Shown here one piece after another: positions 23,046 through 33,242 of a stretch of DNA of 64,000 bases. The notes under the pieces were generated by a model that was not told where the DNA came from, did no database searches, and saw nothing but the letters and a program-made list of their open reading frames with translations. A program made the translations under genes and the position numbers. Source of the stretch: Penium margaritaceum (Eukaryota > Streptophyta > Zygnematophyceae > Desmidiales > Peniaceae); contig SZWC01001512.1 of NCBI GenBank assembly GCA_023375785.1, positions 89,455-153,454 of the forward strand, written 5' to 3'. Each line of letters starts with the position of its first letter. Positions within the stretch are counted from its first letter, which is position 1.

Positions 23046-23160
23046 TGCCTGAGAGTGGTTGAGTGTAGGGTGTGACTGTGTTTAGGTCACATTTGTTATT
23101 GCACTCGTTCTTGTACTCATCTCAGTACTGCAGGCGTATGGACATGGGTACCATCGGGTC

Positions 23161-23169
23161 ATGGGGGAG
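23161..23169 (+). other. Polypurine tract of element C
   Basis: ATGGGGGAG immediately before the 3' LTR. Confidence 0.85.
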
Positions 23170-23813
23170 TATTGTGATTTGTAACGTTCATGTCGACATG
23201 TACAGTTTAGTGTGACCACTCGTTCGTGTCCATACTCGTGCAGATCCCTGATGCGGACCCTGGTGGTACCGGTGCATCATTAGGTGGTGGACTGCCAACC
23301 TGGAGATGACGGACGACCGTTCCAGAGCTCTGGACGCTACCCGGTACCTCCTGCATGTTTTCTGCAGCACACAAGAGTTTATCGGTGGACTAGCCGTGGG
23401 CCGGATTTGCATGTTTTTGCATTGTGTGTCCACCGTTTGATGCCGAATGCATACATGTGACCAGTCGTAGCGTCCGGCTTGTGATCATGCACATCTCAGT
23501 TCAGACGGCGTAGCGATCTGATATGTCTGCGCATAGTTCCGCCCAAAACAGTGGTTTTGGACGTGTTTTAGGACAAATTTTGCACTGCCGAGTGCGACAC
23601 CCGCCGTGCGTCGTAGCAGGTACTTATGCCTTGGACCTTTCATTTGTCATTTCTCTCTAAAAATGCTATTGAAGCATTCAAACACTTTGCCTTGTGTCTC
23701 CTAGCCAGAACCTTGCTGCTGTGTGCACGACTTGTGACTGTCGTCACCCTCTGACCAGGCACAAACGCCTAGTGAGTGACTGTGTTGCTAGGAAGCTTCC
23801 ACGCATCTTCTCA
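23170..23813 (+). repeat. 3' LTR of element C
   Basis: 644 bp, same length as the 5' copy and aligned without obvious gaps at the ends. A diverged copy of the U3 palindrome is at about 23540-23562. Confidence 0.92.
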
Positions 23814-23818
23814 GGACC

Positions 23819-24323
23819 GTCGTAGGCATTGCCTGGGTTTTGGCAGCCATAACTCTTTGCTGCTATTTTTCTAGCTAATTCTGACCACACGACTGCATTC
23901 GCAGTGTCGGTCTTATGGTATGGTCCAGTTTTCATGCAAAACGGATGACGCCTGAGTTTTGGGCTGTTGGACGTGTGGCAAGGCCCACCAAGAAAACTCT
24001 ACCTGCCAGAAAATAGGTCCATGACTATTTTCTGATTGGCCGGTTAACTGAGCAACAACTTCTACACTAGTGGGGGGGAGCTAGAACTTGGAGGGGTCTC
24101 CCATTGATGCTCATTCTTCACTCCTTATCAGTTACGTCCAGTTTTCAGCTGTTTTCTAGCGCTGGCACTGGCGCACGCATTTGTGAGTAACAAACCCAGA
24201 GCTTCTAGACTAAGTCTCTGGAGCAGCAGACTGAGGGGGCAGCAGACTTAAGCAATGAGCATGGAAGCCAGCACGTTGCATCAGTAACGTTGCTGCTTCA
24301 ACCTATTGACTAGTTTTCCATTT
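23819..24323 (+). repeat. 5' LTR of D, second part
   Basis: Continues from the GGACC duplication (23814-23818) into GTCGTAGGCATTGCC and matches 30988-31492 of the 3' LTR. It ends CCATTT, directly followed by the PBS. Confidence 0.9.
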
Positions 24324-24335
24324 TGGTATCAGAGC
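24324..24335 (+). other. Primer-binding site of element D
   Basis: TGGTATCAGAGC, initiator-Met tRNA type, abutting the LTR. Confidence 0.9.
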
Positions 24336-25920
24336 TAGAGTGTAGCAACAGTAGTAGATGATTGGCGTACAGGTGCCTCACTATTCCGGCGAGCCTCCCA
24401 TACGCGCCAGTGCAGGGGAAATGCTGCCGGATATTTTCCGACATCATTGACCTGCCTTGTGGCGGCATCAGAGTTATTCCCACGGCCATTGGGCTAGGGG
24501 AAATGCTGCCGGATTTTTTCCGGCAGCACTGACCCCCACGCTGGACGCGAGGAGGTGAGTGGCAGGCCACGTCAGGTGCTTACACGCAACGACGCACGTG
24601 GCAACGTCCTCAAGGTGCACTGGCTGGCTGCAGTAGCCTGTAGCAGCAGTAGTAGCTTTCAGCAGCACCAAGTAGTTGCTGTAGCAGCGAGCAGCAGCGG
24701 TGCCAAGCAGCAGCTCGCAATAGTAGTAGCCCGCAGCAGCAGCCAGCAACAGTAGCAACGAGCAGCACCATCAGCAGTAGCGAGTAGCAAGTAGCAGTAG
24801 TAGCAGCAACAACAACAACTGTTGTAGCTGCCGGCAGCCCGCTGCTTGCAACGAGCAGCGAGTTGCTGACTGCAGGCTTGCTGCTCGCAGCGAGTAGCGA
24901 GCAAGCAATAGTGAGCAGCGAGCTCGCTGCTTGTGGCTCATTGCTTGCAGCAATCAGTGAGCTCGCTGTGACGAGGAAAAGAGAAAAAAAACGAAGGAGA
25001 AAAAAACTTCCCCACCCCGCCAACGGCATTGCTGCTGCTATAGCCACTGCAGCAGCCCCAAGAGCCGCAGCAGCTTAGCAACAGCTGCAGCTACAACAGC
25101 AGCACCAGTCGCAGCAGTAGTAGTAGTAGCAGCAGCAGCAGTAATAGTAGTAGCAGCAGCAGCAGCAACAACAACAACAACAACAGCAACAGCAACAACA
25201 ACAACAGCAGCAACAGCAGTATCTACAGCAGTTGTAGCCGCCACACCTGCACCATTAATTGCAACAGCTGTACTAGCAACCGCAGCAACTACTGCTAAAG
25301 CAAATCAGCAGCAAGAGAAGCAGTAGCAGTAGCAACAGCAGTAGTGACTACAACCGCTCAGTATCGACTTCAGTAACGACCGCTGCTGACGTCATTGCTG
25401 ACGTCATTAACATGCAACAAAAAAAACAAGAGAAAGGGGGGGGATTCCATAGCAGCAACAGCACATAACACAAGCAACTACTTACGTCAGCTGTCCTAGG
25501 TAGACGTCACTGCTGAAATGAGAAGCACAAAAAAAACAGAGAAAGGGGCACGAATACAATGGCTAACAGGCCCAATAGAGAGGGGTCCTCCACCATTGGA
25601 GGGTCCAAAGGGGGGTTATCCCTCCCCCCCCCCTTTTCTTGCAACAGCCGCAGTAGTTGTAGCAACAGCAGCAATAGCAGTAGTAGCGGCAACAGCAACA
25701 ACAGCAGCACCAGACCATAGGCTCCATCGCCGACACCTCTGACCCCCTAGTCGCCATTCAACAACACCTTGCCACACTGACGCTGCAGCTTGCAGCACTG
25801 CAGCTGCGGCTTCTGAGACTCACACCAGTGGCCCGCCGCCTTTTATTTCTCCTGGGCACGCAAGCCATGTTGTGTCTGTTGCTACGTATTACCTTACGCA
25901 GCTGCAGACTCAGCGCCAGC
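24336..25920 (+). repeat. CAG/CAA-rich leader of element D
   Basis: Leader between PBS and gag. About 24600-25350 and 25640-25710 are interrupted CAG, GTA and CAA triplets. A short repeated stem-like unit (GGGGAAATGCTGCCGGAT, about 24416 and 24496) occurs twice near the PBS and once or twice in the related leader of E. Open frames here are compositional. Confidence 0.8.
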
Positions 25921-25929
25921 GGGAAACTG

Positions 25930-26940
25930 TGACCTAGTCCTTGGCCCCACTCTACATGTCGTCCGCAAGCCCAAGGTCTTTGAGACGTCGTCCCCGCCGG
26001 TCCAGGGCGGCGAGCAGTTTTGGAGCTGGGAGCTCAGCTTCGGCATCTGGACGCAGGGCCAGGGCTTGTGGGCATAGTACATCCTTTCGTACGACTCCAC
26101 CTAGGCCGACCAGTTATATGACGCTGGTTACACCGCACGCGCTCTCCTCCCAGTCGCTCCTCCTGCATCCCGCCTAGCCCTAGAGCCCTTCCTTGACGAC
26201 TTCACCTCTTGCAAGACACGAGACCATGCTGTCGCATGGCATGTTCTGACTTGTTCCCATTGTCTATCCAACGAGGCTGAGACCAGCCGCCTGCTGCGGG
26301 ATTTCAACTCCCTGCACATGGAAGAGACCGAGACAGTCACCGCCTACTGGCAGCAGGTTGAGGACATCCTCCGTCGCCTCGGCACCTCTGCTCCACCTCC
26401 TCTCGTCGCGCTCCTCACCATCAAGCACGGTGCCACCAGTGCGTACACGGACGTCTTCATCCACTACTCCCAAGAGGTCCTCTCCACCATGGCGGCCCAG
26501 GGCACCCTCATGCCCTGTGCATACGAGCACTTCCTTAGGATTGAGGAAGCTCATCTGGAGTCTCGCTTCCAGCGCACAAAGGCCCTTGCCTCACCTGTCT
26601 TTGCCTCCGTGGTCGTCGCCTCCCTCGCAGCAGCGACTTCCACCAGCTCCACGTTGCCGAGAAGGAAGAAGCATCGGGGCAAGAAGGGCAAGGGTCAGCC
26701 GCAACATCGGCAGCAGTTGTCAACTGGGTCTAGTGGCAATGGATTGGTCTGCCACAACTATGGCCAACCAAGACATGTGTGGTACACGTGCATACTACTA
26801 ACGTACGAGGCTCGCGTCATCGCCACCATGCATCGCCAACGGGAGCGTCCTCTCGCCTCTGCCGCCGTCACTGTCGCCGCTTCCGACGCCTCGACCCCGC
26901 CCAACAGCTCCACTCTTCCGACCGTGACCCCGGTCCCGTA
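25930..26940 (+). pseudogene. gag: gag of element D
   Basis: Capsid-type region at about 25960-26560 (WSWELSFGIWTQGQGLW at the start; LLRDFNSLHMEETETVTAYW in the middle). A basic stretch (RRKKHRGKKGKG) and a nucleocapsid-knuckle-like segment follow near 26745-26800. It is related to the gag of E. It is broken. Confidence 0.78.
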
Positions 26941-26949
26941 GACGCTAGC

Positions 26950-29900
26950 TCCTTAGCACCATCATCCGCAAACGTTGGTCTTGAGCTCAGCCTCCTGTCT
27001 GTTACTGCCCTTGACCGCATGAGCATGGACATTGTGCACTCACGTGGTGTTGGCACTATGTCGTTGCGTCCGTCTGGTCTTGTCGTTCTCCACGCCACCA
27101 CCAGTGGAAACCTGTGGCACATGCCTCATCTGTCTTCCTCTATCTCTGTTGCCTCCTCGTCAGCCACCGCAGGCCATGTGCTTGTCACCAGCATGCTTTC
27201 TCCGTAGCACACCCGTCTCTTGCACCGCTGCCTTTGCCACGTCCACTCTACTGCCGTCGACAGCCTGCTCCGCACCCAACCAGCCAAGGGCCTTGACCCT
27301 GAGACTTTCCCTTTACCGTGCCCCACGAAATGCGTTGATTGCCTTCAAGGCAAGATGTGCCAGTCCACATACCCTTTGTCCTCCTCTCGTGCGTCTTCCC
27401 CTCTCGACCTGGTCCATTCCAACGTCATGGGTCCTCTCCCTACCGCGTCCTTCAGAGATCATGGTCGTTATGTCCTCACCCTCACTGACAACTACTCTCG
27501 TTACCTCTGGGTCTTCTGTCTTCGGCATAAGAGCAATGTCACCCATGCCATTCAGGACTGGCTTGTCCTTGCATAGCGCGAGTGTGGTCGACCTCTTCGC
27601 CGCTTTCGCTCTGACCACGGCGGTGAGTACATGGACAAGACCACGACCTTTCTTGCCTCGCGCGGCATCCACCACGAGACGTCTGTGCCCTACACGTCCG
27701 CCCAGAACGGCGTCTTTGAATGGTAGAACCATACCATGGCCGATGCCGTCCACACCATGCGGGTTGAGTCTGGCCTCTTTGATGGATTTTACTTTGAAGC
27801 CATGGCGTACAGGACATGGATCTGGAACCGAATTCCTCACGGACCCCTTCCTCGCCAGTCCACGCCGTACCAGCACTATTGCGGTCAGCGAGCCGACCTC
27901 CGCCCTGTTTGCATGTGGGGTTGCGTGGCCATTGTGTGGCTGCCCGTCTTGTAGTAGGGCGACAAGCTCGCCCCCTGCAAGAGTCCTTGCACCTTTCTCG
28001 GTGTCTCTCGTCAATCAAAGGCTTGGCGCTTCTGGGATCCCTCTTGACACCACATCGTCGAGTCCCGCGATGTCGTCTTCTTTGAGGAGCTATTTTTGCA
28101 CGACCTCGTTCGCTTTGACTCGTTGGTGTCCCTCCCATCACGTGGGGGAGTGATGAGTCCGTCCTCCATCGCGCCGCTTCCGAGTGGTACATCACTTAGT
28201 CCCTTTGAGCCAGCAGTCCCTATCGTGTCCACTAGCCCCTCCAAACTGACAGTCCCAGATACGCCTGCTGGCTCCTCCGGGCCGACGGTCCCAGATGTGC
28301 CCGCTGGCACCTTCGGTTCGACGGTCTCAGATGTGCCCGCTGGCCCCTCCTGGCCGTCAGCCCAAGACGCACCCGCTGGCCTCTCCGGGCCAGCGGTCCC
28401 TGTCGTGTCCAGTGGTCCCTCTATGCCAGCCACCCTAGTCACATCCTCTAGCCAGCTGCCGCAGTCACGCCCCCTGGCCCCTCCGGACCGGCGGCCCCAG
28501 TCGCGTCCGCAAGCCCTCCCGGGCCAGCCGTCGCAGTCACGCCCGTTGGCCCCTGCGGGCCGGCGGCACTAGTCGCGTCCACTGGTCCCTTCGGGCCGGC
28601 AGTCCCGTTTGCCTCCGCCGGCGCATCAGGCTCGTCAGGCCCATCTCTTGCCCTACCACGCTACGTGCGTGGCCCATGCGGCAGCCTCCGACCTAGACCG
28701 TCGGTCAGCGTGCAGGCCGCAGCACCTCGCCCTGTGGCGTCTCGGCCCCCTGTTGCTCCACGTGTCTCTTCGACTCCTACTATCTTGAGTGGGGACCCTG
28801 GTACAAAGGCCCTCTGCCTGACCACTTCGGCTGTCATCGCAGACCTTTACCCTGGCTCTGCACTGGGCTACGCAATGCTCCATCACGAGCATCGGCATGC
28901 TGTCATGGCTGCACTCGCAAGCATCCCACCTGGAGCTTAAGACGTGCACCCTCTCTCATTCCGCTCCATAGCACGCCCGAAGGACCCAACCACCCTGCGT
29001 GAGGCTCGAGCCTCTCCTGAGGCCGCACACTAGGATGCTGCCTATGCCGACGAGCTCGCTGCTATCCGGCAGTACCACGTGTATGACCTCGTCGACCTCC
29101 CTCCAAGTCGGAAGGCCATTGGTGCCAAGTGGGTCTTTTGGTGCAAATGGAAGCCAGACGGAACCCAGGACAAGTACAAGGCCCGTCTCATAGCCAAGGG
29201 GTTTGTTCAGGACCCAAGGGTCGATTACGACCAGATCTTTGCTCCAGTAGGCCGATTCCCCACGAGCCAAGCGCTTTTCAGTCTGGTTGCCCAGCATGGA
29301 TGGGAGCTGCATCAGATGGACGTGAGCAACGCCTTCCTCCATGGTTCACTGGAGGGTGAGGAGCTCTTCATGGTACAATGTCCAGGCTTTGACAACAGCA
29401 CTGGGAGAGTCTGGCGGCTGCGGAAGGCCCTCTACAGCCTGAAGCAGTCGCCTTGGTGCTGGAACCAGGAGATCAACAACACGCTCTTTCGCGGTGGGCT
29501 TCAGCACAACACCGTTGACCCCGCACTATTTTTCAGCCCGCAAGGCCAGACCCTTGCCGTTGTTTTGGTCTACGTCAACGATCTCCTCATTGCGTCACCT
29601 AACATAGCTGCCGTCCAGCGTGTCGAGGAACTGTTGTACACCACCTACCAGATGAAGGATCTCAGGTCTGTACGAGTCTTCCTGGGCATGGAGCTCGAGC
29701 ATGATCACTCCGAGGGCATCCTACACGTCCACCAGACTGCCTATGTGCAGACCCTGTCCACTCACTTTGCCGAGGACGTGCCCCTCGTGCCCAACGCATC
29801 TTCACCCATGTTACCTCATGGCCAGGTGAGGCTGAAGATTCCAGACCCAGCCGTTGTGGGGGAGCCAGTTGACGTGACCAGGTATCTGCGAGTCATCGGG

Positions 29901-30535
29901 TCACTGATGTTATTGGCAACGACGACGCGCTTAGACATCGCGTTTTTTGTCAACCTCCAGGCTCAATTCTCTTAAGAGCCGCGTCACCTCCACTTCGAGG
30001 TCGCGATCTGAGTACAGCGCTACGTCGTCTTGACTCCTCGACAAGGTCTCATGTTCCGCCACCAGCCGTCTGTCATTGCGATGGGCTACACCGACAGTGA
30101 CTAGGCCGGCAATGCAGACGGTAAGAGTCGCACATGCCGGATCTTCATGGTCAGAGACGCGGCTATGTCCTGGCGCACTGGCAAGCAGGGGTGCATTGCA
30201 CGTAGCACTGCTGAGGCTGAGTACGTGGCCCTCGACTCAGGCGCGTGTGAGAGTGTGTGGTTGCGTTGTCTGTTGTCCAAGTTGCGTCACTTCGTCGCAT
30301 CCATCACATCGCATTGTGACAATGAGAGTGTCATGGCCATCGCCGACAATGACGGCATGCATCACACACGCACAAAGCACATCAACGTTATCACTGTGCG
30401 TTCGTTGTTGCATGACTACAGCATCAGCATTGTGTGGGTTGAGACTACGCAGCAGCTGGCTGACTTCTTGACCAAGGCACTGAAACGTGACTCGTTCAAG
30501 AAGGTTATGAGTTCAGTTGGCATGCGTCCGTGAGT
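26950..30535 (+). pseudogene. pol: pol of element D (integrase, RT, RNase H)
   Basis: The protease/pre-integrase stretch (LELSLLSVTALDRMSMD) starts at about 26980. The zinc region and integrase core are at about 27200-27760 (HSNVMGPL, SDHGGEY, ENHTMADAV-like). A Pro-rich linker with repeats is at about 28150-28640. The RT lies at about 29060-29800 (DQIFAPVGR, QMDVSNAFLHG, LVYVNDLLIAS, YQMKDLRSVRVFLGMELEHD), and RNase H at about 30080-30530, ending TTQQLADFLTKAL. E is the closest relative in the window. It is broken, though the RT stretch is long. Confidence 0.88.
28220..28600 (+). repeat. Pro/Ala-rich minisatellite in the integrase-RT linker of D
   Basis: Diverged units of about 45-60 bp encode PxVPAGxSGP-like repeats (VPDVPAGTFGS, QDAPAGLSGPA). 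G has an analogous but different array at 40590-40725. Confidence 0.7.
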
Positions 30536-30630
30536 GGCTCTCTTTGTCCCTGCATGCGTCTCTGTGTACCTTGGGGGAGTTTGGTTTTTGACTCTGTCTC
30601 TGCCCGCACATGTGCACTACGCCTGTGAGT

Positions 30631-30640
30631 CATGGGGGAG
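30631..30640 (+). other. Polypurine tract of element D
   Basis: CATGGGGGAG directly before the 3' LTR. Confidence 0.85.
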
Positions 30641-31492
30641 TGTTGGTTTTTGCGCATCTCTCATTGTGCTCTGTTGTGTCCTCCCAGCTTGTGTACATCG
30701 GTATACAGATGAATGACGGCAAGACTCAACGCTGTTGGAGTGTCGTCCGGTGGAACCGACGCTTGCTGAGGCCTACTCGCAGTTTGGTAGAGCCTCCTCC
30801 CTCCGGCAATGTGCTCAGCTCCATTGGCAGGCCTCCTTGGCGGTCGGGCCGTCGGCGGTCATTGCCACCACAAATGTTGTATGCATGAACCCATCGCTAA
30901 TTCTGATAATGCCATTGCGCGTGCAGCATTATGCTTTGCCTAGGGTCCATGTCTCTTGATGTGTGGCACTGTTTAGCATCATGGACCGTCGTAGGCACTG
31001 CCTGGGTTTGGGCAGCCATAAATCTTTGCTGTTGTTTTTCTAGCTGATTCTGACCGCACGACTTCATTTGCAGCGTCGGTATTATGCTATGGTCTAGTTT
31101 TCGTGCAAAACGGACAACGCTCAGGTTTTGGGCTATTAGACATCTGGCAGGGCTCACCGAGAAAGCACTGCCTGCCAGAAAATAGGTCCATGACTATTTT
31201 CTGATTGGCTGGTTAGCTGAGTAACAACTTCTACACTAGAGGAGGGGAGCTAGAACTTTTAGGGGTCTCCCATTGTTGCTCATTCTTCACTCCTAAGCAG
31301 TTACTTCCAGTTTTCAGCTGCTTTCTGGCACAAACTCTGGCGCGTGCAATTCTTAGTAACAAACCCAGAGCTTCCAGACTAAGTGTTTACAGCAACAGAC
31401 TGAGGGGGCAACAGACTTAAGCTACGAGCGTGGAAGCTAGCACACTGCATCAACAATGCTGATGTCCCAACTTGTTGTCTAGTTTTCCATTT
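30641..31492 (+). repeat. 3' LTR of element D
   Basis: 852 bp, TGTTGG...CCATTT, followed by the exact TSD copy GCACA (31493-31497). It shows the intact form of the site where C inserted in the 5' LTR (about 30978-30990). Confidence 0.92.
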
Positions 31493-31543
31493 GCACAAGC
31501 ATGGACACGGCCGAGTGGTCACAGTAAGGTTCACAAACAAACA
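31493..31543 (-). repeat. Outer end of the 3' LTR of element G
   Basis: Minus-strand start TGTTTGTTTGTGAACC at 31543, then TACTGTGACCACTCGGCC as in the A/C/F LTRs. It continues in sequence to 15251 across element D. Confidence 0.7.
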
Positions 31544-32492
31544 GGGGCGACTCACATCAAAGCACTCCTCCATGAACCGATGGTACGCATGTCCATACGT
31601 GTATTGAATTGACACAGGTGCACAACAAGTCCATGCTAACACACCCCCCTCTCAACCACTCTCAGGCAAGGGGTGAAGCTTGATAGAACAAATGACCACC
31701 ATGACAAACCCAGATGACAAAGATCACATGTCCCTCCATAGGATCCCGCACAAAGTGATGCTTAACAACAATGTGCTTCATGCGTGAATGAAACACACTA
31801 GAGCTTTGTGCAATGATATGAGCACTCTGGCTCTCATAGCGTGGAACAACGCAAGGCATAGATTGTTGGAACTCACGAAGCAGATGTTGCAACCACACCG
31901 CCTCAGTAGCCCTAGCCCTCAAAACAACATACTGAGCCTTTGATGAGCTCCATGTAGTACAACTATGCTTGCCGCTGCGCCACGACATAGCGGTGCTACC
32001 AAGGAGGAGCACGTAGTTTCTTTAACTGCACCTATGAGGACTTCACGCCGAGTCAATGTCCGTGTAGTCGTCGACTACCACCAAACACTGCCGTCGAAAG
32101 CAGAGTTTGAGGTATGGGTGGACACCACGTACCGCACCACTTGCACACTTGCATGAAGGGCTCTTGCCCGAGGACAGTGTTCAAATAGTGCAACGAGGTT
32201 GATGGCGAAGGCACTGTCGGGTCGTGTGGTTGTGGCCAAGTACATCAAAGAGCAAATCAGGCACAAGTATAGGGTCACGTCCACTCCCTCCCCCAACTCT
32301 GCGAGATCATCCACCTCCAGAGCATCCTACCTGTCAGGAGTGATGCGGGTGAACGCTGTGGGAACTACATCAAGGAGGTCCACAAACTGCTCCCCCACAA
32401 CGCGTACGTAATGTGCCTAGTATAACAAGAGTATCTGCCGCTGACGATCATGCACGATCTCCATCTTGAGAACCAGATCTGCAGGACCAAGG
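31544..32492 (-). pseudogene. pol: 3' part of element G pol (RNase H and RT end)
   Basis: Minus-strand copia pol of the A/F type: an RNase H block at about 31660-32010 (STAMSWRSGKHSC, HHFVRDPMEGHVIFVIW), the stretch before it at about 32075-32310 (YLCLISLMYLATTTRPD-like), and RT sequence near 32370-32480. The first 110 bp are the 3' untranslated part. Element F interrupts it after CAAGG (32488-32492). It is old and broken. G is the outermost recognisable element in the nest. Confidence 0.75.
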
Positions 32493-33136
32493 TAAGAATA
32501 TGTGTGGAAGCTTCCTTGTGACACAGCCACCAACTAGGCGTCAATGTTCTGTCAAACAATGACGAAAGTCATAGATCATCCAGGCAACGACAAGGGTCTG
32601 GCTAGGAGACACAAGGCAAAGTGTCAGAAGGCTTCAATAGCATTTGCAGTGAGAAATGAAAAATGACAGATCCATGGCATTAGTACCTGCTGCGGCGCAC
32701 GGCGGCTTTTGCACATGGAAGTACAAGATCTGTCCTAAAACCGGCCCAAAATCACTGTTTTGGTCGTAACTTTGCGTAGACATGTCAGAATGCTATGCCG
32801 TCTGAACCTAGATGTGCAAGATCACAAGTCAGACTCTATGACTGGTCACATGCATGCATCCGACATCAAACGGTGGACACACAATGCAAAAACATGCAAA
32901 TCGGGTCCACCGCCAGTCCACCGATAAACTTCTGTGTGTTGTCAAAAGCCTGCAGGAGGTCATGGGTAGCGTCCAGAGCTCTAGAATGGTCGTCGGTCAG
33001 CTCCAGGCTGGTAGTCCACCACCAGATGATGCATCGGTACCACTAGGGTATGCATCAGGGATCTGCCCGAGTATGGACACGGCTGAGTGGTCACAGTAAA
33101 CTGTATAGGTCGACAGGAACGTCACAACTCACAACA
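32493..33136 (-). repeat. 3' LTR of element F
   Basis: 644 bp, minus-strand start TGTTGTGAGTTGTGACG at 33136. U3 palindrome copy at about 32743-32765. Confidence 0.9.
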
Positions 33137-33150
33137 ATACCCCATGACCC
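33137..33150 (-). other. Polypurine-tract region of element F
   Basis: Minus strand reads GGGTCATGGGGTAT before the LTR, matching GGGTCATGGGGGAG at the same place in C. Confidence 0.7.
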
Positions 33151-33242
33151 AATGGTACGCATGTCCATATACGTGCAACAGTGAGACAAGTACAACAACG
33201 AGTGCAATAACCGATGTGACAGAAAACAAACACACTCCATAC

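Larger units (their letters stand above)
15597..23813 (+). mobile_element. Element C: Ty1/copia LTR retrotransposon inside the D LTR
   Basis: It has two 644-bp LTRs (15597-16240 and 23170-23813), PBS, a triplet-rich leader, gag, pol and PPT. The TSD is GGACT at 15592-15596 and GGACC at 23814-23818. The uninterrupted site ATCATGGACCGTCGTAGG is present in the other LTR of D near 30980, which proves the insertion. It is the same family as A and F. By eye the LTRs differ at more than 10% over the first 130 bp. It is broken, with well over a dozen breaks. The leader carries the assembly oddity around 17258. Confidence 0.93.
15252..31492 (+). mobile_element. Element D: Ty1/copia LTR retrotransposon split by C
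   Basis: It is a plus-strand element with 5' LTR (15252-15596 plus 23819-24323, split by C), PBS, triplet-rich leader, gag, pol, PPT and 3' LTR (30641-31492). Net of C it is about 8.0 kb. The net 5' LTR is 850 bp and the 3' LTR 852 bp. The 5-bp TSD GCACA is exact at 15247-15251 and 31493-31497. By eye the LTRs differ by over a tenth in the first 150 bp, so it is old. It is broken, with around ten breaks. Confidence 0.92.
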
